A stretch of DNA of 64,000 bases from Thermohalobaculum sp039821125 (GCA_039821125.1 JBCBOR010000017.1:6119-70118), one strand, 5' to 3'. Positions 24,896-34,262 are shown, counted from the first letter of the stretch. Notes: generated from the letters alone by a model not told the origin. Made by a program: numbers and translations.

Positions 24896-25753
24896 ATGAT
24901 CACGATCCTGGATGGCGGGATGGGGCAGGAGTTGATGGCCCGGACCTCGGCGGCGCCCACGCCTCTTTGGTCGACTCGGGTCATGCTGAACGAGCCTGAA
25001 CTGGTGCGTGCGGTCCATGACGATTTCTTCGCGGCGGGCGCGATGGTGGCGACCACGAACACCTACGCCATTCATCACGACAGGCTGATCCCGGCGGGTC
25101 TGGACGATCAGTTCGAGACCCTGCACCGGACAGGATGCGAGATCGCCTGCGCTGCCCGCGACGCCGCCGGTCACGGGAAGGTGGCCGGAGCAATCGGCCC
25201 TCTGATCGGATCCTACAGGACAGGACCGCTGCCCGGCGATGCCGTCGCACGGTTCGACGAGATATGCCGCCTTCAGGCACCCCATGTCGACCTCTTCCTG
25301 ATCGAGACCGTCTCGGCGATCGACCAGCTGAGGGCCACAGTGGCCGCGACATCCGGGCATGGCAAGCCTGTCTGGCTCGCCGTATCCGTGGCAGATCATG
25401 ACGGCACAAAGTTGCGCTCGGGCGAGCCCCTGGAAGATGTGATGGACTGGATGGGCGGGGTCGACGCGTTGCTCATCAACTGCACGACGCCCGAGGCCGT
25501 AACCACCGCCGTTGATGTCATAAAGGGCATCGACATGCCTTTTGGCGCCTATGCCAACGGGTTCACCGAGATCTCTGAGAGTTTCGTGCAGGTCGGTGCG
25601 ACGGTACGCGCACTCTCAGCACGCACAGATCTCACACCAGCGGCCTATGCCGCGTTTGCCGAGGCGTGGGCCAAGATGGGCGCAACGATCATCGGTGGCT
25701 GCTGTGAGGTGGGCCCAGCACACATCGCAGAAGTGGCGCGTCGCCTGACCTGA
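24896..25753 (+). CDS. Homocysteine S-methyltransferase family protein
   Basis: A 285-residue zinc-dependent methyltransferase. It opens with the family signature ILDGGMGQEL, has TTNTYAIH, and the zinc cysteines lie in LLINCTTPE and IIGGCCEVGP. Family members transfer methyl from S-methylmethionine, betaine or other donors to homocysteine. The donor is not readable here; the quaternary-amine context of the upstream operon makes a betaine-like donor an attractive but unproven idea. Start ATG follows TTGGAGAA. Confidence 0.87.
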   Translation: MITILDGGMGQELMARTSAAPTPLWSTRVMLNEPELVRAVHDDFFAAGAMVATTNTYAIHHDRLIPAGLDDQFETLHRTGCEIACAARDAAGHGKVAGAIGPLIGSYRTGPLPGDAVARFDEICRLQAPHVDLFLIETVSAIDQLRATVAATSGHGKPVWLAVSVADHDGTKLRSGEPLEDVMDWMGGVDALLINCTTPEAVTTAVDVIKGIDMPFGAYANGFTEISESFVQVGATVRALSARTDLTPAAYAAFAEAWAKMGATIIGGCCEVGPAHIAEVARRLT

Positions 25754-25774
25754 AGCCGATCCGGTCAGACGAAC

Positions 25775-25799
25775 GGCACCGCGCATGTCACGCGGTGCC
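25775..25799. terminator. Bidirectional hairpin between convergent genes
   Basis: GGCACCGCG-CATGTCA-CGCGGTGCC forms a perfect 9-bp stem with a 7-base loop in the 60-base gap between the methyltransferase and mlaA genes, which converge here. The leftward transcript would begin the stem after a short U-run; there is no strong U-tract after the stem in either direction. Confidence 0.55.
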
Positions 25800-25813
25800 A
25801 AACCTGCATCAGA

Positions 25814-26575
25814 TCACTGCTGCTCGGGTGCATCGTCGAAAATGTCCGGCAGGTTGTCTGCCGGATCACCGCCGGCACCCGTTTGCGCCCGACGTCTCTG
25901 CAGATAGGCGGCGCGCAGGGTCACATAGCTGTCCTCGCTGTTGTAGAGAACCTCGTCGATCAGATCGGCGTTGCGCGTCCGCGCATCGACAAAGCCAAGC
26001 CCGGTGACAACAGGCCCCACGCCGTCCACCGCCGTCAGCGGACCGAGATATGTCAGCGGGCTGAAGGCCCGGTCGACAATGAAACCGGCGCTGTCGCGCA
26101 TCGTGGTCGGCCCGATGATCGGCAGCACCAGATAACTGCCCTCGCCCACGCCGTAGCTGGCGAGCGTCAGGCCGAAATCCGTGTCGTCCTTGGCGATCCC
26201 GAACTCCGTCGCCGGGTCGAGCAATCCACCCATCCCCAGGATCGTGTTCAGCGTAAACCGCCCGAGCGTGTCCAGTGTCTCCTCGACATCGCCTTGCAAC
26301 GCGTAGTTGATGAAATCGTTCGTCAGATCGATATGGCTCAGCCCGTTGGTGATCATGTGCTGGAACACCGTCGGCGTCACGAAGTCATAGCCCTGCGAGA
26401 CCGGGCGTATGAAATACCGGTCGATGCGCACGTTGTTCGTGTGAGCGACCCGGCTGAAAGGTTCGTAATTGTCCGTTGCGGCCAACCCGTCCCGCGGCCC
26501 CGTCGAGGCACAGGCCGAGAGCACAAGTGCCATGACGAGCGCCGTTATAGTCTTGACGCCAAAGGAGGGTACCAT
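25814..26575 (-). CDS. mlaA: MlaA/VacJ-family outer-membrane lipoprotein
   Basis: A 253-residue lipoprotein; lipobox LSAC places the acylated cysteine at 22. The VacJ domain fills the rest, with YEPFSRVAHTNNVRIDRYFIRP and NDFINYALQGDVEETLDTLG, and the GSYLVLPIIGPTTMRDSAG element. MlaA removes phospholipids from the outer leaflet of the outer membrane and passes them to periplasmic MlaC. It is divergent from hpnN, and an MlaC-like protein (hpnM) follows hpnN, so lipid or hopanoid trafficking between membranes is the likely shared role. Start ATG follows GCAGGAGC. The tail (residues 230-253) is acidic and disordered. Confidence 0.93.
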   Translation of the reverse strand: MVPSFGVKTITALVMALVLSACASTGPRDGLAATDNYEPFSRVAHTNNVRIDRYFIRPVSQGYDFVTPTVFQHMITNGLSHIDLTNDFINYALQGDVEETLDTLGRFTLNTILGMGGLLDPATEFGIAKDDTDFGLTLASYGVGEGSYLVLPIIGPTTMRDSAGFIVDRAFSPLTYLGPLTAVDGVGPVVTGLGFVDARTRNADLIDEVLYNSEDSYVTLRAAYLQRRRAQTGAGGDPADNLPDIFDDAPEQQ

Positions 26576-26702
26576 CAGATGCTCCTGCAAGCAGGCTGCA
26601 CGACGGCCTCTCCGCGGCGCAGCGATTTCTTTGCCCAACACGGCGTCAAGTTAGTGCGTTGCGGCGATTAATACCAGTGTCGAGCATCACAAGTGGGGCG
26701 CA

Positions 26703-29279
26703 ATGGGGAACAGACCTTCCGGCTCGGATCTGACCGCCGCAGACCGCGCTGTCGCTGCGATCATGGTCATGGCGTCGCGCCTTCCGTGGATTGTGATCGC
26801 GCTCGTTGTGGCTCTGGTTCTGGGATCAGGACTTGCCGCAACACGGCTGGGTGTCGATGCGGACAGCTCGAAGATGATCGCCGCGCATCTACCAGCCCAA
26901 CAGCGTGCCCAGGCCCTGAACACGGCGTTTCCCTACCTGAAATCATCGGTCGCCATCGTCGTGCAATCCGGCAATGCGGATGCGGCCGACACCGTGGTCA
27001 CCGAGATCGTGGACAGGCTGAACGCAGCCCCCGACTGGATCGCCTCGGTCTTCGCGCCTTCGGTCGATCCGTTCCTGGTCGCGCACGGCTTCATGTACCG
27101 AACGACCGAGGAGGTCGACCGCAACTTCACGCGATTGTCAAAGTCGGCGAACCTGCTGGCGCGGTTGCGGACCGACCCGACCATCGAGACGTTCTTTGCC
27201 TCGCTCAATGAAGCGGCGATTCTGACCGAGCGGTCCGAGATCAGCGCCGATGCGCTCGACCGGCTCTATGCCGAGACAGCAGAGGTGCTCGAGGCGCGCA
27301 GGGCGGGAAAGGCCCGCGGGTTCGCCTGGACGTCGGTGCTCGAGGGCGAAGATGCGCTGAAGCGCGTGACCCGCGTGATCACCGTTGTGCCAATTCTGGA
27401 CCGCGCGCGCCTCAGCCCCGCCAAACCGGCGCTCGCGGTGATCGACGGGATCATCGCCGATCTGCCGCCGGATCTGGTGCGACCCGTGCGCATCGGTGTG
27501 ACCGGCGAGCCTGCCCTGCGTGCCGAGGAGATGGAGAGCGTCCTTGGCACCATCGCGCTGTCGCTGGCGCTGTCGCTGGTCTTTGTCGCGGTCATCCTTG
27601 CGGTCGGACTGCAATCGATCGGGCGGTCGCTGCTGGCGCTGGCATCGCTGATCGTCTCGCTTGTTATCACGACCGGGTTCGCCGCGCTGACAGTGGGACA
27701 GCTGAACCTAGTCTCGGTCGCCTTTGTCGTGCTGCTCGTCGGCCTTGGGATCGATTTCGCCATCCATGTGCTGGCGCATATCTGCGAGCAGCGCCGCCAT
27801 GGCTCGCAACTGGATGACGCGATCACGCTGACAGGGCGGCGCACCGGTCTGGCGCTGGGGCTGAGTGCCGCGACGACGGCGCTGGCATTTCTCGCCTTCG
27901 CGTTCACGGATTTCGCTGGCATGAGCCAGCTTGGCCTGATCGGAGCCGCAGGTGTTCTGATCGCGTTCACGACAGCGATCACGCTGATCCCGGCAGGGCT
28001 GGCGTTGCGTCCCGGCTTGGCGGGGCAACCCGGTGATGCGACTGTGGACCTGCCCCGCTTCGGGTTTCGCCCGGCGATCCCGATGATCGTGATCGCGGTC
28101 GGGCTGGCGGCAATCCTGCCCGCCAGCCAGGTGCGCTTCGATGCCGACCCGATGGGCCTGCGCGACCCCGAGGCACCATCGGTCCGTACATTCCAGGCAC
28201 TGGCGCTCGAGCCGGAGACAACGCCCTACCGCGCCAGTGTCGTCACCGAGACCGCGGCCGAGGCCCGTGACATGGCGCGCGCGCTCGAGGCGTCGGATTT
28301 CGTGGGCGCCGCCATCTCGATCAGCGATCTCGTGCCCGTCGAGCAAGAGCGCAAGCTCGACCTGCTCGATCTCGCGGCGCCGTCGATCGACCACGCGGTG
28401 GCAGGTCAGCCGACTGATCTGATCGATGAGCCCGAAAACGAGGCTGACGCGCTGAACTCGCTTTTCGAACGCCTCACGCCGGGAAGCCCTGGCTCGGAGC
28501 GTCTCAAAGCCGCCCTCAGTGCTTATCGCACGTCGCGGACGCCCGAGACCGACGCGGCGCTCGAGACCGATCTCTTTCTCTACTTCAACCTGCTGGTTGA
28601 CCGGCTCAGCGGCATGCTCGAGGCGGACATGGTCACCGCGCAGGATCTGCCGCGCCAGATGTATGACCGCTTCGTCTCGCCCACAGGCGTGCACCGGGTC
28701 GAGGTCGTCCCGCAGGAGGATCTTGGGTTTTCCCCGGCGCTCGAGCGCTTCGTGACCGCCGTGACTGAGATCAGCGCAGAAGCCTCCGGCGGTCCTATCC
28801 AGCTTCAGGCCGCGGCCGATACCGTCAGCCGGTCAATCCTTCAGGCGGTTTTGATCGCGGCGCTCGCAACAGGGCTCCTCGGGTGGGTCGCCACACGGCG
28901 GCTGACGGACATGGTGGCCATCATGGTACCGCTCGGCTTCGCCGCCGTGATGACCGCCGGCATGAGCGTTCTGCTGAACATGCCCTTCAACTACGCCAAT
29001 GTGATCGTGCTCCCGTTGCTGATCGGCATCGGTATTGACAGCGGGATCCACATCGCGATCCGAGAGCGCCGCGCGCCTGGCGCGGTCTTCACCACATCGA
29101 CGCCGCGGGCCGTCATCGTCTCTGCCCTGACGACAATGGCCGCCTTCGGGACCCTGTCGCTCAGCGACCACCAGGGTACCGCCAGCATGGGCGTTCTGTT
29201 GGCTGTCGCCATGAGTGCCGCGATATTGTGTGTCCTTGCGCTCACACCTGCGATCATGCGGTGGCTGAAAAGTCACTAA
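26703..29279 (+). CDS. hpnN: Hopanoid transporter HpnN (RND/MMPL family)
   Basis: An 858-residue RND-type inner-membrane protein in two similar halves: one N-terminal helix (WIVIALVVALVLGSGLAATR), a periplasmic domain, five helices with SSD/MMPL features (VLLVGLGIDFAIHVLAHICE), then the second half with the counterpart LLIGIGIDSGIHIAIRERR. HpnN moves hopanoids to the outer membrane in Rhodopseudomonas; the family name here rests on domain architecture plus location between mlaA and hpnM/hpnH. The start ATG has only a weak ribosome site. First gene of the rightward unit hpnN, hpnM, hpnH and a small hypothetical gene. Confidence 0.93.
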   Translation: MGNRPSGSDLTAADRAVAAIMVMASRLPWIVIALVVALVLGSGLAATRLGVDADSSKMIAAHLPAQQRAQALNTAFPYLKSSVAIVVQSGNADAADTVVTEIVDRLNAAPDWIASVFAPSVDPFLVAHGFMYRTTEEVDRNFTRLSKSANLLARLRTDPTIETFFASLNEAAILTERSEISADALDRLYAETAEVLEARRAGKARGFAWTSVLEGEDALKRVTRVITVVPILDRARLSPAKPALAVIDGIIADLPPDLVRPVRIGVTGEPALRAEEMESVLGTIALSLALSLVFVAVILAVGLQSIGRSLLALASLIVSLVITTGFAALTVGQLNLVSVAFVVLLVGLGIDFAIHVLAHICEQRRHGSQLDDAITLTGRRTGLALGLSAATTALAFLAFAFTDFAGMSQLGLIGAAGVLIAFTTAITLIPAGLALRPGLAGQPGDATVDLPRFGFRPAIPMIVIAVGLAAILPASQVRFDADPMGLRDPEAPSVRTFQALALEPETTPYRASVVTETAAEARDMARALEASDFVGAAISISDLVPVEQERKLDLLDLAAPSIDHAVAGQPTDLIDEPENEADALNSLFERLTPGSPGSERLKAALSAYRTSRTPETDAALETDLFLYFNLLVDRLSGMLEADMVTAQDLPRQMYDRFVSPTGVHRVEVVPQEDLGFSPALERFVTAVTEISAEASGGPIQLQAAADTVSRSILQAVLIAALATGLLGWVATRRLTDMVAIMVPLGFAAVMTAGMSVLLNMPFNYANVIVLPLLIGIGIDSGIHIAIRERRAPGAVFTTSTPRAVIVSALTTMAAFGTLSLSDHQGTASMGVLLAVAMSAAILCVLALTPAIMRWLKSH

Positions 29280-29365
29280 TCGGGTCACAAATTCGCAATC
29301 TCCTCGACGGAAACCGAGCAACCCGGCATTTTACCTGCACGAGGCAAGCAAAAAAAGGCAGGCAC

Positions 29366-29953
29366 ATGTTTCGCATGATCCAGATCCTCGCGGTCGTGGC
29401 ATCACTCGCGCTCGGCATCGCCAGCGCAGGCCCCGTCCACGCGGACGAAAAACAGGACCGCGCCATTCAGGTGACCGAGCGCCTGTTGGCCGAAGCGCAC
29501 AGCGCTCTGACCGGCAATGGCAACGGCACCGCTCTGCGCGGCGCGATCTCGTCGGCATTCGCCTTCGATGTCTGGGAGCGTTTCCTGATCGAGAGCCGCT
29601 CGGACGCGTTCACGGACGACCAGCGCTCGAACTTCCGGTCGCTGCTGCCGGGGTTTCTGGCACATCTCTACCAGCACCAGTTCCAGAAGGGGCTGGACAC
29701 GGCACCGACCCTTGGCGATGCGCGCAAGGTGCGCCGGGATGTTCTGGTCAGTTCGACCTTCCTGCGCCCGAATGGCGGCGATCTGCCGGTCGACTGGCGC
29801 GTGCGGGAGTTTCCCGATCGCGGCGCCCAGGTGATCGATGTGATGGTCGGCGGCACGTCGTTCCTTGTGCTCAAGCGTGAGGAGTTCGCTGCCATGATCG
29901 ACAGCGGCGGCGCCGAGGCGGTTCTGACCCACATGCAGCGCAATTCCCTGTGA
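29366..29953 (+). CDS. hpnM: MlaC-like periplasmic phospholipid/hopanoid carrier HpnM
   Basis: A 195-residue secreted protein with a Sec signal peptide (MFRMIQILAVVASLALGIAS, cleaved near VHA-DEK) and an MlaC/Ttg2D-type lipid-binding domain (FDVWERFLIESRSDAFTDDQ, FRSLLPGFLAHLYQHQF). It follows hpnN and is expected to ferry lipid across the periplasm between HpnN and MlaA. The start is the ATG at 29366 after AAAAAAGGCAGG; a longer in-frame reading would destroy the signal peptide. Confidence 0.9.
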   Translation: MFRMIQILAVVASLALGIASAGPVHADEKQDRAIQVTERLLAEAHSALTGNGNGTALRGAISSAFAFDVWERFLIESRSDAFTDDQRSNFRSLLPGFLAHLYQHQFQKGLDTAPTLGDARKVRRDVLVSSTFLRPNGGDLPVDWRVREFPDRGAQVIDVMVGGTSFLVLKREEFAAMIDSGGAEAVLTHMQRNSL

Positions 29954-30060
29954 CATCCTCACGCCCGCGGCAGCGCCGGGTTGACGCGGGCAATTCACGA
30001 AGTATGTAACGACGATGACGCGCCGCACAAAAGTGGCCGCACGGGACAGGAGACAGGCGA

Positions 30061-31185
30061 ATGGGTGTGCCCTTCCGGCAACAGATGGCGGTCGCCGCCT
30101 ATATCGCGAAGCAAAAGCTTAAGGGGAACAAGCGCTATCCGCTGGTCCTGATGCTCGAGCCGCTGTTCAAGTGCAATCTCGCCTGCCCCGGCTGCGGCAA
30201 GATCGACTACCCCGAGCTTATCCTCGGCCGGCGCCTGACCCCTGAGCAATGCTGGGAAGCCGCCGAGGAATGCGGAGCCCCGATGGTTGCGATCCCGGGC
30301 GGCGAGCCACTGATCCACAAGGAGATCGGTGAGATCGTCCGCGGCCTGGTGGAGCGGAAGAAATACGTATCGCTCTGCACCAATGCACTCCTGCTCGAGA
30401 AGAAACTCAAGCTGTTCGAGCCGTCGCCCTATCTATTCTTTTCGGTCCATCTCGACGGGCTGAAGGAGCACCACGACAAGGCGGTCGATCAGAAGGGCGT
30501 TTTCGAGCGCGCCGTCAAGGCCATTAAGACCGCGCAGGATGCGGGCTTCGCCGTCAACGTGAATGCGACGATCTTCGATGGCTACCCGGCCGAGGAACTG
30601 GCGGATTACCTCGACTACGCCTCGGCATTGGGTGTCGGGATCTCGCTCTCGCCGGGCTTCTCCTATGAACGCGCACCGGACCAGGAAAACTTCCTGAACC
30701 GCAAAAAGACCAAGACCTTCTTCCGCGAGGTCTGGAAAATCGGCAAACAGCGTGGATCACAGTGGAACCTCAGCCACTCGCCGCTGTTCCTCGACTTCCT
30801 GCTCGGCAACCAGGAGATGCTGTGCACCCCGTGGGGCATGCCGACGCGCAACGTCTTTGGGTGGCAGAAGCCGTGCTACCTACTGGGCGAAGGCTATGCC
30901 CAGTCCTATGCCGAGCTGATGGAAACCACAGAGTGGGAGAAATACGGCACCGGCAACTACGAGAAATGCGCGGACTGCATGGCCCATTGCGGCTATGAGC
31001 CGACCGCGGCCAACATCGCCTTCTCCAATCCGCTGAAGATGCTGAAGCTTGCCGTCACGGGGCTGCGCACTGACGGCGCGATGGCCAAGGAGATCGATCT
31101 CTCCAAGGCGCGCCCCGCGGAAGAGCATCACGAGCGCATTGTCGCCGAGGAAATGAACCGGCTGAACAAGATCGCGGCGGAGTAG
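30061..31185 (+). CDS. hpnH: Radical SAM adenosylhopane synthase HpnH
   Basis: A 374-residue radical SAM enzyme that joins 5'-deoxyadenosine to diploptene, giving adenosylhopane, the first C35 hopanoid. The [4Fe-4S] motif CNLACPGC (CxxxCxxC) is at residues 39-46, the SAM-binding AIPGGEPLIHKEIGEIVRG follows at about 77, and the C-terminal cysteines (CADCMAHCGYEPTAAN) are typical of HpnH. Start ATG is preceded by CAGGAGACAGGCGA. It works with HpnG, encoded just downstream on the other strand. Confidence 0.97.
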   Translation: MGVPFRQQMAVAAYIAKQKLKGNKRYPLVLMLEPLFKCNLACPGCGKIDYPELILGRRLTPEQCWEAAEECGAPMVAIPGGEPLIHKEIGEIVRGLVERKKYVSLCTNALLLEKKLKLFEPSPYLFFSVHLDGLKEHHDKAVDQKGVFERAVKAIKTAQDAGFAVNVNATIFDGYPAEELADYLDYASALGVGISLSPGFSYERAPDQENFLNRKKTKTFFREVWKIGKQRGSQWNLSHSPLFLDFLLGNQEMLCTPWGMPTRNVFGWQKPCYLLGEGYAQSYAELMETTEWEKYGTGNYEKCADCMAHCGYEPTAANIAFSNPLKMLKLAVTGLRTDGAMAKEIDLSKARPAEEHHERIVAEEMNRLNKIAAE

Positions 31186-31189
31186 CCCT

Positions 31190-31540
31190 GTGGCAGAGGT
31201 CTTCACCGCGCTGAAGACCATCCTGACGCCCTACGCCGACCGGCTGAAGGTGATTGCGGACACAGACACCGACTATGTCCTCGACAGTCACCATGTCATG
31301 CCAAACGGCAAGGAACTGTTCTTCGGCGCGGTCAAGTTCAAGAAAAGCTACACCAGCTTTCACCTGATGCCGGTCTACGTCTACCCGTCCCTGCTGGAGC
31401 CGATCTCGGAGGGGTTGCGCAAACGGATGCAGGGCAAATCCTGTTTCAACTTTCGCAAACCGGATGAGGCGCTCTTTGCCGAGCTTTCGGATCTGACCTC
31501 CCGCGGGTTCGACGCCTATCGCGAGAACGGCCAGATCTAA
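31190..31540 (+). CDS. Conserved hypothetical protein (possibly DUF1801-like)
   Basis: A 116-residue single-domain protein without signal or membrane segment. Recognisable conserved phrases are MPNGKELFFGAVKFKKSYTS and RMQGKSCFNFRKPDEALF. I think it belongs to the small DUF1801-like group, but not firmly. It begins at a GTG four bases after the hpnH stop and is therefore co-transcribed with hpnH, yet nothing in it suggests lipid chemistry. It converges on hpnG with 11 bases between stops. Confidence 0.7.
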   Translation: MAEVFTALKTILTPYADRLKVIADTDTDYVLDSHHVMPNGKELFFGAVKFKKSYTSFHLMPVYVYPSLLEPISEGLRKRMQGKSCFNFRKPDEALFAELSDLTSRGFDAYRENGQI

Positions 31541-31551
31541 GTTTTGACCAT

Positions 31552-32208
31552 TCAGAGGTCGATCAAAGCCGACATCAGATCATCCGCAACCGCGCGCAGC
31601 GAGGCCAACCCGGCATCACTGTCGCGTTTGGCGGACAGTAATGCCGGAAGATCCTGGGGGCGCCGTGCGAGGCCGAGCAACACATGGCCGATCCTTGGCC
31701 GTCCATCCTCGCCCAAAGCATCTGCAGCGGATGCCGGCAACGCCCGATCCGCCGGGTCCGAGACAGCCCGAATGGCGTAGCACGGGATGCCGAAGTCCCG
31801 GGCGGCGAGAGCAACACGGTGCGTCTCCATATCCACCGCCGCCGCACCCGTGACCCGCGCCAGATCCGCCTTGGCCGCCGCATCGGGGACAATCGTGTCC
31901 GAGCCTGCGAGGCTGACCCGTCGCCCCGGCACATTGGCCCCTGGATTGGCGAGGGGAATGGTCACCATCCCGGTCGCCACGGCCCTGCCAACGAGCAGAT
32001 CACCAGGCGTCAGGCCCCGCTCCAGCGCTCCCGCAATACCAAAGCTTACAAGACATCCGACACCGCGCCCGGCAAAGGTCCGCGCAGCTGTCTCCGCCAG
32101 ATGAGGTCGCGCGCCGGAGATCGCCACGGAGATGCGATCGTCATAGGCCCGATCTCCCAATGCCCGGGCCTCCGCCTCCATGCCACAGATGATGCCGATC
32201 CCGGCCAT
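31552..32208 (-). CDS. hpnG: Hopanoid nucleoside phosphorylase HpnG
   Basis: A 218-residue member of the PNP/UDP phosphorylase superfamily. It starts IGIICGMEAEARAL, has the SFGIAGAL phosphate/ribose-binding segment and the VDMETHRVALAARDFGIPCY motif that recognises the ribose. HpnG removes adenine from adenosylhopane, the step after HpnH, leading to ribosylhopane and bacteriohopanetetrol. It is the last gene of the leftward hpnC-hpnD-hpnE-shc-hpnG series, separated from shc by a 94-base gap holding a striking inverted repeat. Confidence 0.92.
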   Translation of the reverse strand: MAGIGIICGMEAEARALGDRAYDDRISVAISGARPHLAETAARTFAGRGVGCLVSFGIAGALERGLTPGDLLVGRAVATGMVTIPLANPGANVPGRRVSLAGSDTIVPDAAAKADLARVTGAAAVDMETHRVALAARDFGIPCYAIRAVSDPADRALPASAADALGEDGRPRIGHVLLGLARRPQDLPALLSAKRDSDAGLASLRAVADDLMSALIDL

Positions 32209-32244
32209 ACTACCTCAGAAGGGCAAGCACGCACGCCAGCCAGA

Positions 32245-32299
32245 TGCGCCGCCTTTTGGGAGGCGGGGGGGGGGGGCCCGTCTCCCAAAAGGCGGCGCA
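32245..32299. repeat. Perfect 18-bp inverted repeat with a G12 tract in the loop
   Basis: The arms TGCGCCGCCTTTTGGGAG (32245-32262) and CTCCCAAAAGGCGGCGCA (32282-32299) are exact reverse complements. The 19-base spacer holds twelve consecutive G (32265-32276) followed by CCC. It fills most of the gap between shc and hpnG, so in the leftward transcript it would form a very stable hairpin carrying a C12 loop just after the shc stop. There is no T-run after it. Likely roles are attenuation, mRNA protection of the shc part, or a mobile palindromic remnant; the homopolymer could vary in length. Confidence 0.85.
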
Positions 32300-32302
32300 G
32301 CG

Positions 32303-34252
32303 TCAGATCCCCCACGGCACCTGCCGGTCGTTCGAGGCCATCAGGCTCTCGTACCGTGCCACCGCCCAAAGCGGGAAGAACGCGGCATACCCATGGTATT
32401 TCAGATAAAAGACCTTCGGAAAGCCGGTCCCGGTGAAGTGCTGTTCGTCCCAGCGCGCACCATCGCGCGGCGCTTCGTCCAGCCAGCGGATGCCGTGTGT
32501 CACGGCATCGCTCTCGACTTCATCCGCCGACATCAGCCCGAGCAGCGCCCACGCCGTTTGCGACGGCGTCGAGGTGCGCGCGAACCCGGCACCCCAATCC
32601 TCATAGGTCTCAAGCCCCTCGCCCCAGCCGCCATCGGGGCGTTGGCGCGACTTCAGCCACGCGACCGCCCGGCGGATGTAGGGTTGTTGCATGTCCTCGC
32701 CCGCGCCTTTCAGCGCGACCAAGGCCGACCACGTGCCGTAAATGTAATTCGCACCCCAGCGCCCAAACCACGAGCCGTCTTCCTCCTGCTCGCGCTTGAT
32801 GAAGCCGATCCCGCGCTGGATGTTGTCGGCAAACGCGTCACGGTCAACCTGAGCGAGGCAGCCGACACAGCGCGCCGTCACATCCACCGTGGGCGGATCA
32901 AGCAAGGCGCCATGATCCGCGAACGGGATCGAGTTGAGGTAGTAGTGCTCGTTTTCCGGATCGAACGCACCCCAGCCGCCATTGCGCGACTGCATCCCCG
33001 CCAGCCACTCGCAGGCCCGATCGATGTTCTCGGCATAGCGCCCGGGATCGCAGCGGTGCATCGCCAAAGCGACGACGGCGGTGTCATCGACATCCGGATA
33101 GTCCGGGTTCTCGTACTGAAACGCCCAGCCTCCAGGGCGCACGTTCGGGCGCCGCACCGCCCAATCGCCGACATGATCGAGGATCTGCTTCGAGGCCAGC
33201 CAATCCAGCGCCGAGATCAGGCGCGGATCGTCGCGGTCGCCAGCCTCCATCAGAGCATGCGCGGCCAACGAGGTATCCCAGACCGGTGAAAGGCAGGGCT
33301 GGTAGTATAGATCCTCACCCCGCTCGGTCATCAGTTTTTCGACCGCATCCATGGCTGTGACCATGTGTGGGTGGTCATCCGGATACCCCAGCACCCGGAA
33401 CATCATCACCGCATTGGCCATGGCAGGATAGATCGCACCAAGCCCGTCCTCACCGTTCAGGCGCGCAATCGTGAACTCCTCACAGGCCTTGATCGCCTTC
33501 TCGCGCGAGACCTTGGGCAGCCACGGCTCGACCACGCGCAGTCCCTGATCGAGCTTCAGGAACAAGTCGCCGATCCGGCTCCCGGTCGGATTGATGTTGT
33601 AGACCTTGTGGTCCTCGGGCGGTGTCACGAAAAGCTCGCGAATGTCGAGCCCGGTCGGGTTCTCGGCCCGAGCGCGCTTGGCATACAACACCAGAAGCGG
33701 CGTCAGAACGGTGCGCGACCAGTACGCGATCTTCGACATGTGGAACGGGAACCACTTCGGCAGCAGCATGCACTCGACCGGCATGGTCGGCACCGCGCGC
33801 CAGGGCACCTGCCCGAACAATGCCATGGCGATCCGGGTGAAGACATTCGCCCGGGCTGCACCGCCCTGCCCCAGCAGCCATGACCGCGCCCGCGCCATGT
33901 GCGGCGCTTCGATGTTCTCGCCGATCAGTTTCAGCGCCCAGTATCCCTTGACCGTCGCCGAGATGTTCCCCGGCCCGTCATGGAACAGCGGCCAGGACCC
34001 GTCCGGGTTCTGCACCTTGCGCAGATAGCGGGCGATCCGGGTCTCCCGCGCCTCGTCGATCTGGCCAAGGAAGTGCCGCAGCAGGATGTATTCCGCCGGG
34101 ATCGTGCAATCAGCCTCCAGTTCGAACACGATGTGCCCATCGTCCTGCTGATGATCCCACAACGCCTCGGTCTGCGTACGGATCAGGCCTTCACGCTCGG
34201 CGCGCGCATCAACCGGGGCAGCCCTCAAGAAATTCAAGGTCGTATCATTCAT
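32303..34252 (-). CDS. shc: Squalene-hopene cyclase
   Basis: A 649-residue class II triterpene cyclase that protonates squalene and folds it into hopene/diplopterol at the inner membrane. The proton-donating DVDD motif (DxDD type) is at residues 387-390, and QW repeats are spread along the alpha/alpha barrels (QNPDGSWPLF, QSRNGGWGAF, QEEDGSWFGRWG, QRPDGGWGEG). Length is normal. The ATG at 34252 gives a normal N-terminus; an upstream in-frame reading adds 30 unlikely residues. It follows hpnE by 10 bases and belongs to the leftward squalene-to-hopene operon. Confidence 0.98.
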   Translation of the reverse strand: MNDTTLNFLRAAPVDARAEREGLIRTQTEALWDHQQDDGHIVFELEADCTIPAEYILLRHFLGQIDEARETRIARYLRKVQNPDGSWPLFHDGPGNISATVKGYWALKLIGENIEAPHMARARSWLLGQGGAARANVFTRIAMALFGQVPWRAVPTMPVECMLLPKWFPFHMSKIAYWSRTVLTPLLVLYAKRARAENPTGLDIRELFVTPPEDHKVYNINPTGSRIGDLFLKLDQGLRVVEPWLPKVSREKAIKACEEFTIARLNGEDGLGAIYPAMANAVMMFRVLGYPDDHPHMVTAMDAVEKLMTERGEDLYYQPCLSPVWDTSLAAHALMEAGDRDDPRLISALDWLASKQILDHVGDWAVRRPNVRPGGWAFQYENPDYPDVDDTAVVALAMHRCDPGRYAENIDRACEWLAGMQSRNGGWGAFDPENEHYYLNSIPFADHGALLDPPTVDVTARCVGCLAQVDRDAFADNIQRGIGFIKREQEEDGSWFGRWGANYIYGTWSALVALKGAGEDMQQPYIRRAVAWLKSRQRPDGGWGEGLETYEDWGAGFARTSTPSQTAWALLGLMSADEVESDAVTHGIRWLDEAPRDGARWDEQHFTGTGFPKVFYLKYHGYAAFFPLWAVARYESLMASNDRQVPWGI

Positions 34253-34262
34253 CGTCTGTCCC

